A DNA stretch of 55,430 bases from Planctomyces sp. (GTDB taxonomy: Bacteria > Planctomycetota > Planctomycetia > Planctomycetales > Planctomycetaceae): contig JAHBXW010000027.1 in NCBI GenBank assembly GCA_019636235.1, positions 1 to 55,430 of the forward strand. The letters are read 5' to 3'. A model generated the notes under the pieces. The model was not told the DNA's origin. It did not search any database and saw only the letters and a list, made by a program, of their open reading frames with translations. Both the position numbers and the translations under genes were made by a program. Position 1 is the first letter of the stretch; each line of letters starts with the position of its first letter. Of the stretch, positions 31,274 through 39,385 are shown piece by piece.

Positions 31274-32662
31274 ATGTCTCCCGCTCCCCGTCGCCGCAGT
31301 GCTTCGTCCCGCGCCTCCCGGCGACAGTTTCTGGCCGCCGCCGGAACCGCCGCCGCGAGCTTTCACATCGTTCCGAGATTCGTGTTGGGCGGCGCCGGCT
31401 TCCTGCCGCCCAGCGAACGCGTGAACGTCGCCGGCATCGGCTGCGGCGGCATGGGGGGCGGCGACATCTCCATGCACGCGAAGAACGGCGCGAACATCGT
31501 CGCGCTGTGCGACGTCGACGAAGCCCGCGCCGCCGGCATCTTCAACGCCTTCCCCAGCGCCACGCGCTATAAGGACTTTCGGGAGCTGATCGACCGCGAG
31601 GCGGACAATATCGATGCCGTCACCGTCGGCACGCCCGATCACACCCACGCCGTGGCGACGATGGCGGCGATCCGGGCCGGCAAGCACGTTTACTGCCAGA
31701 AGCCGCTGACGCACACGCTGCACGAGTGCCGCGCAGTGACGAAGGCGGCGCGGGCGGCGGGCGTCGTCACGCAGATGGGCAATCAGGGGCATGCCTCGGA
31801 AGGCTCGCGGCTGACGAACGAGTGGATTCAGGCGGGCGTCATCGGCGACGTCCGCGAGGTGCATGTCTGGTCGGACCGCGCGGGCCGGCTCTGGAAGCAG
31901 GGCATCGGCCGGCCGCAGGACACGCCCCCCGTGCCCGCCACGCTCGACTGGGACCTGTGGCTGGGGCCGATCGCGCACCGCCCTTACAACCCCGCCTATG
32001 TGCCCGCCAACTGGCGCGGCTGGATGGACTTCGGAACCGGCGCGCTGGGCGACATGGGCTGCCACATCATCGACCATCCCGTGTGGGCGCTGAACCTCGG
32101 CGCGCCGACCACGGTGGAGGCCTCGACGACGCTTGACGGGTCCGTGATCGACAACGATCAGCCCAACACGGAAACCTTCCCCATCGCGTCCATCATCACC
32201 TACCACTTCCCGGCCCGGGGCGACCTGCCGCCGGTGCGAATGACCTGGTACGACGGCGGCCTGATGCCGCCCACGCCGGTCGAGATGGAAGCCCCGCATC
32301 GGCTGCCCGGCAATGGCGTGCTGTACGTCGGCAGCAAAGGGAAGATGTATCACGGATCGCACGGGGGCATGCCGCAACTGCTGCCGGCCTCGCTGCACGA
32401 GCAGGCCGCGGCCGTTCCGCAAACCATGGAGCGTTCCCCCGGCCATTACGAGGAGTGGCTGCTGGCCTGCCAGGGAGGGCCGAAGCCGGTTTCGAATTTC
32501 GACTACGCCGGCCCGATGACCGAAACGGTGCTGCTCGGTGTGCTCGCGCTGCGGGCGCCCGGCACGCGCCTCGAATGGGACAGCGAGAACCTGCAGGTCA
32601 GGAACGCTCCCGAACTGAACGCCTTCGTCCACACCGAGTACCGGCCCGGCTGGACTCTGTGA
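31274..32662 (+). CDS. Tat-exported Gfo/Idh/MocA family oxidoreductase
   Basis: A 462-residue protein from ATG 31274, preceded by GAAGGA at good spacing; an upstream in-frame start would only place extra residues ahead of the signal. The twin-arginine signal is ASRRQFLAAAGTAAAS (R16-R17). The Rossmann loop GIGCGGMG (54-61) and VALCDVDEARA bind NAD(P). TPDHTHAVATMAAIRAGKHVYCQKPLTH holds the catalytic lysine of the family. The C-terminal half includes WDLWLGPIAHRPYNPAYVPANWRGW, the planctomycete form, and MGCHIIDHPVWALNLG. Such enzymes oxidise sugar ring hydroxyls, often at C3. Export by Tat means the cofactor is probably bound before secretion. The DUF1080 gene follows 116 bp downstream. Confidence 0.93.
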   Translation: MSPAPRRRSASSRASRRQFLAAAGTAAASFHIVPRFVLGGAGFLPPSERVNVAGIGCGGMGGGDISMHAKNGANIVALCDVDEARAAGIFNAFPSATRYKDFRELIDREADNIDAVTVGTPDHTHAVATMAAIRAGKHVYCQKPLTHTLHECRAVTKAARAAGVVTQMGNQGHASEGSRLTNEWIQAGVIGDVREVHVWSDRAGRLWKQGIGRPQDTPPVPATLDWDLWLGPIAHRPYNPAYVPANWRGWMDFGTGALGDMGCHIIDHPVWALNLGAPTTVEASTTLDGSVIDNDQPNTETFPIASIITYHFPARGDLPPVRMTWYDGGLMPPTPVEMEAPHRLPGNGVLYVGSKGKMYHGSHGGMPQLLPASLHEQAAAVPQTMERSPGHYEEWLLACQGGPKPVSNFDYAGPMTETVLLGVLALRAPGTRLEWDSENLQVRNAPELNAFVHTEYRPGWTL

Positions 32663-32778
32663 ACCCGCGACGGTCCGTCCGTCGCCCAGGATCCGTCATC
32701 GCACGCGCCGCCCGCGACTGTCGTCGGCGGCCGTGGCCTCCCCGACTCGCGCTCTCATCTCCTCCCAATCGCACCGCC

Positions 32779-33498
32779 ATGATCGCTCGTCTCGCAGCCG
32801 TCTCCCTCGCCGCCCTGCTGCTGGCCGCCCTCGCCGCCACGGCGGCCGATGAATCCGCCTCTGCTCCCGCCCCGAACACCCTGACCGACGCCGAACGCGC
32901 CGCCGGCTGGAAGCTTCTCTTCGACGGGAAATCGACCGACGGCTGGATCAGCATCAAGGGGGCGCCGCTCCCCGCGTCGCACGTCCAGGACGGCGCGCTC
33001 AACCCGCATCCCTGCAACTACATGCTTGTCTACGAACGTCCGCTGAAGGACTACGTGCTCTCGCTGGATTTCAAAATCAGTCCCAAGTGCAACAGCGGCG
33101 TCTTCATCCGCACGCATTCGCTGACGCCGCGGCCCGGGCGGGACGTCGGCTTCAACGGCATCGAGATCGCCGTCGACGACACGACCACCGCCGGGTTTCA
33201 TGACACGGGCGCGATCTACGATCTCGTCCAGCCGACGAAGAACGCGATGCGCCCAGCCGGCGAGTGGAACCGCATGGAAATCGTTTCTCAGGACAATCGG
33301 ATCGAGGTCACGCTGAACGGCGAGAAGGTGTCGACGATGGACCTCGATGAATGGCCCGAGCTGAACAAACGGCCCGATGGTTCGGACCACAAGTTCGACG
33401 TCGCCTACCGGGACCACCCGCGGACCGGCTACATCGGCCTGCAGGACCACGGCAGCGACTGCTGGTATCGGAATATCAAGCTGCTGGAGAAGGAATAA
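32779..33498 (+). CDS. DUF1080 (3-keto-disaccharide hydrolase-like) exported protein
   Basis: A 239-residue protein from ATG 32779 with a signal peptide (MIARLAAVSLAALLLAALAA). The mature part begins with the classic LTDAERAAGWKLLFDGKSTDGW of DUF1080 and continues with DYVLSLDFKISPKCNSGVFIRT, GIEIAVDD, WNRMEIVSQDNRIEVTLNGEKV and HPRTGYIGLQDHG, a concanavalin-like beta sandwich. Members are proposed to cleave glycosides that were first oxidised to the 3-keto form by a Gfo/Idh dehydrogenase, which is exactly the preceding gene. No ribosome binding site is obvious, so it may depend on read-through from upstream. It is convergent with the STN-like gene. Confidence 0.9.
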   Translation: MIARLAAVSLAALLLAALAATAADESASAPAPNTLTDAERAAGWKLLFDGKSTDGWISIKGAPLPASHVQDGALNPHPCNYMLVYERPLKDYVLSLDFKISPKCNSGVFIRTHSLTPRPGRDVGFNGIEIAVDDTTTAGFHDTGAIYDLVQPTKNAMRPAGEWNRMEIVSQDNRIEVTLNGEKVSTMDLDEWPELNKRPDGSDHKFDVAYRDHPRTGYIGLQDHGSDCWYRNIKLLEKE

Positions 33499-33575
33499 GT
33501 CGCCGATGGTTCGGCGGCCGCCGCGGCTCACAGAGCCGGGGCACGCCATCGTCGGGGCGCGCTCGAGATTGTCGG

Positions 33576-34796
33576 TCACTTCGTCGGCGCCGGGATCCGC
33601 ACCGTCGAGCCGTCGATCTCAAACGTCAGCTGCACTGGCGAGCAGATCGCCCGAAACAACTCCGCAGCGGTCGCCCGCTGAACCCGCAGGTCAAACCGGC
33701 GATCCAGGTCGAACCCGGCCGTTTCCAACGCCTCCGGGTCGTAGTCGATCTCGAGGCCCTGCTCGACCAGCGTCGCCAGCGCCTCCCGCACGGTGACCTG
33801 CCGGGCCGTCAGCGTGAACCGCCGGTCCTTGAGCGGCGTGGCCGGCGCGACGGGAGCGGCGCGCCCGGGATTCAACATTCTCTCGATCGCCTCGATCTCC
33901 TCCACGAGCCCCCGCACGACGAGCTGCCGTCCGTTCAATTCAATGTCCGCCGCCGGCGCCGCCTCGCGAGCCAGCGCCAGCACATCGTCGCGGCCGGACG
34001 CAGCGGTCAGTTTGCGTTCCACCGACGCCGACTCCGGCAGCGGCACGACCCGAATCCCCCCCGCAGCCGTCCACTCGAACGTCTGATCGAATTGAAACAG
34101 CACGACGCTGAGCGCCTCAATGAAACTCATCGCCGCCAGTTCGCCGGCGTCCCAGACGTCGTAGGCCACCTCATCCAGCCCCTCGATCGTCAGCCGGCGG
34201 TCACGTGCCCAGCGCTCCAGGACCGCTGATGGCGATGCGGCCTCCTCCCAGTTCCAGGCGCGGGGTTGCAGAAATTCCGCTCGCCTGGTCGCTGTGAGGC
34301 CGGGTCCGTCGCGCAAGTCGTCCGTCCGCTGCGCGACGACCGTTCGCAACCGGTCAATCGCCGGCCGCGGTCCGACGACGATCGTCGCTCCGACGGACCG
34401 CGCCGCGAGATGCTCGCGCGACAGCTGTGCATTCAGGCTGTCCAGCAGCGGCAGGCCCCTGGCGTCCCAATTGACGATCCGACTCGTGTCCACGCGCCGG
34501 TCGAGATGCAGCACGATGCCCCGCCCGCGGGCCACGCCTCGCAGCAGCGGGCCCAGCTCCACATCCTCGACCCGGACGACCAGCGGCTGCTCGAGCCGCT
34601 TTCGAAATTCCGACGCCGTCCGCGCGACGGCCATCGGGGCCGCTTCCCGGACTGGGGGATCGGCCGCTGCGAGCGGCGCCGCGCTCATCGCCGCGGCCCA
34701 TGCGACGGCGAAGGCGGCGAACGCGCTCCGCTCCCTGGCCGTGTGGAGCGCGCCTGCCGCCTGGCTTTGTTCGCAGGCAGCCGGGACCTTCAGCAT
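33576..34796 (-). CDS. Exported protein with STN/secretin-N-like domains, overlapping lexA
   Basis: A 406-residue protein whose ATG (34794-34796) overlaps the lexA stop by 7 bases, so it is probably translated by coupling with lexA. An N-terminal hydrophobic stretch (SAFAAFAVAWAAAMSAAPLAA, about 24-44) is a likely signal peptide. Residues 60-130 (LVVRVEDVELGPLLRGVARGRG) and 315-406 (RRFTLTARQVTVREALATLVEQG and TAAELFRAICSPVQL) both show the beta-alpha-beta pattern of STN domains found at the N-terminus of secretins and TonB-dependent receptors. No secretin barrel follows. Its role is unknown. Sharing a transcript with lexA suggests control by DNA damage. Confidence 0.72.
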   Translation of the reverse strand: MLKVPAACEQSQAAGALHTARERSAFAAFAVAWAAAMSAAPLAAADPPVREAAPMAVARTASEFRKRLEQPLVVRVEDVELGPLLRGVARGRGIVLHLDRRVDTSRIVNWDARGLPLLDSLNAQLSREHLAARSVGATIVVGPRPAIDRLRTVVAQRTDDLRDGPGLTATRRAEFLQPRAWNWEEAASPSAVLERWARDRRLTIEGLDEVAYDVWDAGELAAMSFIEALSVVLFQFDQTFEWTAAGGIRVVPLPESASVERKLTAASGRDDVLALAREAAPAADIELNGRQLVVRGLVEEIEAIERMLNPGRAAPVAPATPLKDRRFTLTARQVTVREALATLVEQGLEIDYDPEALETAGFDLDRRFDLRVQRATAAELFRAICSPVQLTFEIDGSTVRIPAPTK

Positions 34797-35404
34797 TCGC
34801 GGATCACGCCGACCAGCACGCCGAGGATTTCCACGTTCGACGCGTAGATCGGCTTCATCCGCGTGTTCGCGGGCTCCAGCCGCACGCGGTTGCGCTCCTT
34901 GTAGAACCGCTTGAGCGTCGCGTCCGAGCCGTCCACCAGGGCCACGACGATGTCGCCATCGTGCGCCGTCTGCTGCTGGCGGATGACGACATAATCCCCG
35001 TCGGCGATGTGGGCGTCGATCATGGAGTCGCCCTTCACCTTCAGGCAGTACTGCCCCTCATCCCGGAACAGATCGGCGAAATCGACACGGTCCATGCTCT
35101 CGACGGCCAGCACGGGCGTGCCCGCGGCGACCTGGCCGGCCAGCGGCAGGCTGGTTCGCTTCCGCTGCGGCTGATCCACGAGCTGGATGGCGCGTGACAT
35201 GTGGTGCTCGCGCGTGATGAGCCGTTTGCGTTCGAGCGCCTTGAGGTGGCACATGACGCCGTTAGGCGACTTGATGTCGAAGTTCAGCCCGATTTCCCGG
35301 ACGGTCGGACCGTATCCCCGATTGAGGATCTTGTCCTTGATGAAGTCGTAGATCTCGCGTTGTCGGATGGTCAGCGTGAGGCGTTCGTTCATATGCAGTC
35401 CCAT
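34790..35404 (-). CDS. lexA: LexA repressor, SOS regulator
   Basis: A 204-residue protein from ATG 35404; ATG 35392 (MNERLTLTIRQREIYDF) is a strong alternative. The winged-helix domain contains RGYGPTVREIGLNFDIKSPNGVMCHLKALERKRLI. The autocleavage site is Ala94-Gly95 (QVAAGTPV), and the S24-type catalytic pair is Ser127 in KGDSMID and Lys165 in DATLKRF. RecA-stimulated self-cleavage relieves repression of damage-response genes. An imperfect 19-bp palindrome lies 51-69 bp upstream and may be its operator. The downstream STN-like gene is translationally overlapped, which is an unusual partner for lexA. Confidence 0.95.
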   Translation of the reverse strand: MGLHMNERLTLTIRQREIYDFIKDKILNRGYGPTVREIGLNFDIKSPNGVMCHLKALERKRLITREHHMSRAIQLVDQPQRKRTSLPLAGQVAAGTPVLAVESMDRVDFADLFRDEGQYCLKVKGDSMIDAHIADGDYVVIRQQQTAHDGDIVVALVDGSDATLKRFYKERNRVRLEPANTRMKPIYASNVEILGVLVGVIREC

Positions 35405-35454
35405 CGACCACGTAGGCGGTCTCGGAAGCCGTGGCGAGCACGCCGAGACGAGGA

Positions 35455-35473
35455 TAGTGTACTTCGTCCACTA
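35455..35473. promoter_or_regulatory. Imperfect palindrome upstream of lexA, candidate LexA box
   Basis: TAGTGTAC and GTCCACTA form 8-base arms around TTC, matching at 7 of 8 positions. It lies 51-69 bp before the lexA start in an otherwise AT-leaning patch (35455-35490). It does not fit the Escherichia coli (CTG-N10-CAG) or Bacillus (GAAC-N4-GTTC) boxes, so if it is the operator it is a divergent one. Confidence 0.45.
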
Positions 35474-35748
35474 ATGTTCTAATTTACCGTACCCGGGGTC
35501 GACAAGCGGGAAGCTGCGGTTTTCTTCGGGATTGGCCGGTCCCGGCCGAATGCCCCGGACAGGCGGGGAGGCTGGCGTTGATTAAACGTCGCCAAGATTG
35601 AACGGCGACGGGCTGACGGTATTCTCAGGGAGTCCGGGTGACGGCCGGAACCGAGGACGGGGCCGACGTCCCCGGATATGGAACGGCCGCCGACGGATCG
35701 AACCGTGCGATCTCAGACAGGACGCGAGCGTCCTGGAGAAAGAGAACG
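35474..35748. other. Divergent intergenic region between lexA and the ABC operon
   Basis: Apart from the palindrome near its left end, no gene is seen. The AT-rich patch 35470-35490 probably belongs to the lexA promoter. The ribosome binding site GGAGAAAGAGA at 35735-35745 serves the next gene. Confidence 0.4.
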
Positions 35749-38319
35749 ATGCGATTTTTCGAACTGGCGGCGCTCGGCCTTGTCCGCGCCTGCGCCGTGC
35801 TGTGGGGCCTGCACATCTCCGGGGCCGTGGTGGCCCAGGAGCCCGAGTCCAGCCCGCCGCCGCGGCCGGACATCCGCGTGACGATCACTCCGGGAGCGGT
35901 GTCGTCGTTCTATCCTGGCCGCTGGGGCGACCTGCGGCTGTTCGTGACGAACTCGACCGACGAGCCGGTGGAAGTGCTGGCGACGTCCTACGTCGAGCCG
36001 GAGTCGAATCTGCAGTTCGGACACCGCGTGTGGGTTCCCGCCAACGCCCGGCGGACGACCTGGCATCCGATCCGCGTTCCGTCCAGGTCGCCGGAAAACT
36101 TCGACGAGACGTTCAGCAACAAAGGCGTCAATTTCGTCCGCACGTTCCTGACGCGCGAAGACAACGGGCAATCCACGGTTCTCAAGCAGGACTTCGACCA
36201 GATTCAGCAGGAGCTGATGCTGCTGGCCAAGGACCGCGAGCGGCTGGTGGCGTTGATCGACGATCAGCCCGAGGGGCCTCCGGGACGGATCGCGGCGCAG
36301 GATTTTCTGTCGACGATGCGTAACGAGATGGCGCAGTCCACGCCGCCGATCATCATTGCCGACCGGCTGCTGCCCACCAGCCAGGCGGGCATCGACTCGC
36401 TCGACTACCTGTTGATCGCCGACAACCGCATCGCCCACGACGCGGCCGGAATGGACAGCGTCCGGAGCTGGATGTACGGCGGCGGGCGCCTGTGGGTGAT
36501 GCTGGACCGGGTCGAAGCCGACGTGCTGGATCGCTTGCTGGGAGACGATTTCGCCTGCGAGGTTGTGGATCGCGTGGGCCTGACGGAGATTGAGTTCGAG
36601 ACGACGCAGGCCGGCATGCCGCGTCCGCCGGACCGGGAGTTCCGCGAGCTGCCGGTCGAGCATGTGCGGGTGCTGTCGCACGGATTCGAGACGCCGTACA
36701 CGGTGAATGGCTGGCCGGCCGTGCTGGTCCGCCGCTGCGGCGAGGGTCAACTGGTGATCTCGACGTTGGCCGCGGACGGGTGGTTGCGCCCGCGGGTGAA
36801 GGGGGATCCGCCGCCGTCCACCGGGACGGCCCACATGACGAGCTTCTTTCCGTCCGCGCCGCTGATGAACGTGGCGACGGGCTTCTTTCAGCCTCGATCG
36901 GACGCGGCCATTCCGCGAACCGCGACCGAGGAGCATTTGCGGGGCTTCGTGGGCTACTCGATTCCCGCGCGGTCGTCCGTGCTGGGTCTGCTGGCGGCAT
37001 TCACTTTGGCGCTCGGCGTGCTGGGGGCCTGGCTGGCGCGGGTCGGCCGGCTGGAGCTGTTAGGAGTCATCGGTCCGGCGGCGGGGATCCTGGTGGGCGG
37101 CGCGCTGGTTTACGCGGGGCATCGCCAGCGCAGCGCGGCGCCGGCGACGGCCGCCCTGGTGCAGGTGGTCGAGCCGATGGCGGGAGGGCGATCGGCGCAT
37201 GTCACCGGCATGGCGGGGCTGTTTCTGCTGAACGACGATCTGGCGGAGATCCAGGGAACTCACGACGGCTGGGTGATGCCGGACATGTCTGGTTTGGAGC
37301 AATCGGCGCGGCGGCTGGTCTGGACGGATCTGGGCCGCTGGCGGTGGGAGAACCTGCGGGCGACGCCCAGCCTGCGGTTCGCGGATGTGACGTCGAGCAT
37401 GCCGCTGGAGAAGCCGTTGACCGTTCGCGCCACGTTCGACGCCCAGGGGTTGAAGGGCACGCTGGCGCTGCCGGACGGACTGACGCCATCCGATCCGATC
37501 ATCGCGGCGGTCAACGGCCGAATGGGCGTTTCGATCGGTTCGGACGGATCCTGGACTTCGACGGCCGCACAGACGCTGAGTCCCGATCAGTTCCTGACGG
37601 CGCAGGTTCTGGATGATGAACAGAACCGCCGGCTGCAGAGTTTGCGCAGCGCGTTGCCAAACGAGATCGAGGCGTGGCATGGGACGCCATCGCTGTTGTT
37701 CTGGACGGCGCCGTGGGACACTGGCACGCAGTATTCGCGGACGGCGCCGACATCGGGCTCGGCGCTGGTCGTGGCGCCGATCGAACTGACGCGGCCGCCA
37801 GCGGGGACCCAGATCGTCGTGCCCTCGGCCTGGGTGCCGTTCCGGGAGGGCATCGGACCGGACGGACAGGCGCCGAGCGGCCTGTACGACTACCGCCGTC
37901 GCGCCTGGTCGGACAAATCGGACCCGACGTCGACCTGGATCCGGTTCCAGCCGCCGGACATGCTGCAGCCGTATGCCATCCGTTCGGCGAGGGTGACGCT
38001 GCAGGTGAGCGGCCCCGTGGGCAAGCTGGAGCTGGCCGGATTCCGGGATGGCCAGCTAGTGCCGATTCAAACGTGGGTCGATCCGATCGGAACATTGACG
38101 GCGGAGGTTTCGGACCCGTCCGTGCTGCCGTTCGATCGCTACCGGGGGTTCTTTCTGCGGCTGGCGGCGGGGGATCCTGATCGCCCCGAGCTGACGCGCG
38201 CCGACCCGGATTCCTACGAGGCGGTCAGCTACTGGCGGATCGAGTCGTTGGCGCTCGAGCTGCGGGCGACGGTCGAGGAGGGAGGCTCGGACGGACTGCC
38301 GGTCCGGCCGGCGCCCTGA
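35749..38319 (+). CDS. Large membrane-anchored exported protein, partner of the ABC-2 transporter
   Basis: An 856-residue protein from ATG 35749 (MRFFELAALGLVRACAVLWG), which has GGAGAAAGAGA upstream and begins a signal peptide ending near AQE. Residues 45-390 are an exported region with a beta-sandwich start (IRVTITPGAVSSFYPGRWGD) and a Rossmann-like part (SLDYLLIADNRIAHDAAGM, WMYGGGRLWVMLD) resembling a class I glutamine-amidotransferase fold without its Cys-His pair. Two membrane helices follow at about 409-450 (SSVLGLLAAFTLALGVLGAW and LLGVIGPAAGILVGGALVYA). A second soluble region of about 400 residues ends the protein. Layout and location before an ATPase and permease recall the Gld-type accessory proteins of gliding or export ABC systems. 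The exact role is unknown. Confidence 0.72.
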   Translation: MRFFELAALGLVRACAVLWGLHISGAVVAQEPESSPPPRPDIRVTITPGAVSSFYPGRWGDLRLFVTNSTDEPVEVLATSYVEPESNLQFGHRVWVPANARRTTWHPIRVPSRSPENFDETFSNKGVNFVRTFLTREDNGQSTVLKQDFDQIQQELMLLAKDRERLVALIDDQPEGPPGRIAAQDFLSTMRNEMAQSTPPIIIADRLLPTSQAGIDSLDYLLIADNRIAHDAAGMDSVRSWMYGGGRLWVMLDRVEADVLDRLLGDDFACEVVDRVGLTEIEFETTQAGMPRPPDREFRELPVEHVRVLSHGFETPYTVNGWPAVLVRRCGEGQLVISTLAADGWLRPRVKGDPPPSTGTAHMTSFFPSAPLMNVATGFFQPRSDAAIPRTATEEHLRGFVGYSIPARSSVLGLLAAFTLALGVLGAWLARVGRLELLGVIGPAAGILVGGALVYAGHRQRSAAPATAALVQVVEPMAGGRSAHVTGMAGLFLLNDDLAEIQGTHDGWVMPDMSGLEQSARRLVWTDLGRWRWENLRATPSLRFADVTSSMPLEKPLTVRATFDAQGLKGTLALPDGLTPSDPIIAAVNGRMGVSIGSDGSWTSTAAQTLSPDQFLTAQVLDDEQNRRLQSLRSALPNEIEAWHGTPSLLFWTAPWDTGTQYSRTAPTSGSALVVAPIELTRPPAGTQIVVPSAWVPFREGIGPDGQAPSGLYDYRRRAWSDKSDPTSTWIRFQPPDMLQPYAIRSARVTLQVSGPVGKLELAGFRDGQLVPIQTWVDPIGTLTAEVSDPSVLPFDRYRGFFLRLAAGDPDRPELTRADPDSYEAVSYWRIESLALELRATVEEGGSDGLPVRPAP

Positions 38320-38380
38320 GCGGGCGACGACGAGGCGCGGGGATGCGGATGGCCATTCATCGTCTTCTGGGATATCGCAA

Positions 38381-39382
38381 GTGTCTGAAGAAATCGTGGT
38401 GCAGATCGAGGGACTGACAAAGAAGTACGGAGATTTCACGGCCCTCGACGGGTTGAACCTCAGCATTCCCGCGGGACAGATTCTGGGCCTGATCGGCCCG
38501 AACGGCGCGGGCAAGACGACGGCCATCAAGATCCTGGTGGGACTCAACCGGCCGACCAGCGGCACGGCGAAAATCGCCGGCAGCGATTGCGTCACGGACG
38601 CCCGCCGAATCAAGCATCTCGTCGGCTACATGCCCGACACGTTCGGCTCGTACGACAACATGCGGGTCTCGGAATACCTGGACTTCTTCGGAGCGGCCTT
38701 CGGCATCCCCCGCAAGCGCCGCGCCGAACGCATCGCCGAAGTCATGGAGATCACCGGCACGACGTACATGAAGGACCGCTACGTCGAAAGCCTCAGCCAC
38801 GGCATGTCGCAACGGCTGGGCATCGCGCGGACGCTGCTGCATGACCCCAAGGTGCTGATCCTCGACGAGCCGGCGAACGGCCTCGACCCGCAGGCGCGGA
38901 TTGAAATGCGGGAGCTGCTGCTGAAGCTGGCATCGATGGGCAAGACGCTGATCGTCACCAGCCACATCCTGCCGGAACTGGCGCGGATCTGCGACCGGAT
39001 GGCCATCCTGACGCACGGCAAGCTCCGGGCTTACGGGACCGTCGAGGAAATCGGCAGACAGGTAAGCCAGCAGCGGACGATTGAACTGCTCATCGTGGAC
39101 GCCGCGCAACTCAGCGCGGCGGAGGCGATCATTCGCGAGCATCTCACCGACGCGACGGAGATCGCCGCTTCCGAAGCGGAATCGGCGGTGCGGTTTCGGA
39201 CGGCCTCCAAAGAGGAGGAGCTGGGGAGGCTGCTGTCGCGGCTTGTCGGCCAGGGCATCCTGGTCTCGCAGTTCCGAGAGCTTCAGACCGATCTGGAGGA
39301 GGCCTTCCTGACGTTCGCCCGTCCTTCGGCGGCGGACGCGCAGCCGGCGCCCGCCGTGGCGGCCGTCGCGGGAGGGCGCTGA
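38381..39382 (+). CDS. ABC transporter ATP-binding protein, ABC-2 exporter type
   Basis: A 333-residue cytoplasmic ATPase from GTG 38381. Walker A is GPNGAGKT (39-46), the signature is LSHGMSQRLGIAR (a His replaces the usual second Gly), Walker B is VLILDEPANGLDPQ, and the switch His is in VTSHILPELARICD. Residues about 235-333 form the extra C-terminal domain seen in drug- or polysaccharide-export and Gld-type ATPases. It powers the permease encoded 3 bp downstream. GTG start and weak ribosome binding site suggest moderate, coupled expression. It follows the large membrane-anchored protein by 61 bp. Confidence 0.95.
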   Translation: MSEEIVVQIEGLTKKYGDFTALDGLNLSIPAGQILGLIGPNGAGKTTAIKILVGLNRPTSGTAKIAGSDCVTDARRIKHLVGYMPDTFGSYDNMRVSEYLDFFGAAFGIPRKRRAERIAEVMEITGTTYMKDRYVESLSHGMSQRLGIARTLLHDPKVLILDEPANGLDPQARIEMRELLLKLASMGKTLIVTSHILPELARICDRMAILTHGKLRAYGTVEEIGRQVSQQRTIELLIVDAAQLSAAEAIIREHLTDATEIAASEAESAVRFRTASKEEELGRLLSRLVGQGILVSQFRELQTDLEEAFLTFARPSAADAQPAPAVAAVAGGR

Positions 39383-39385
39383 TTC

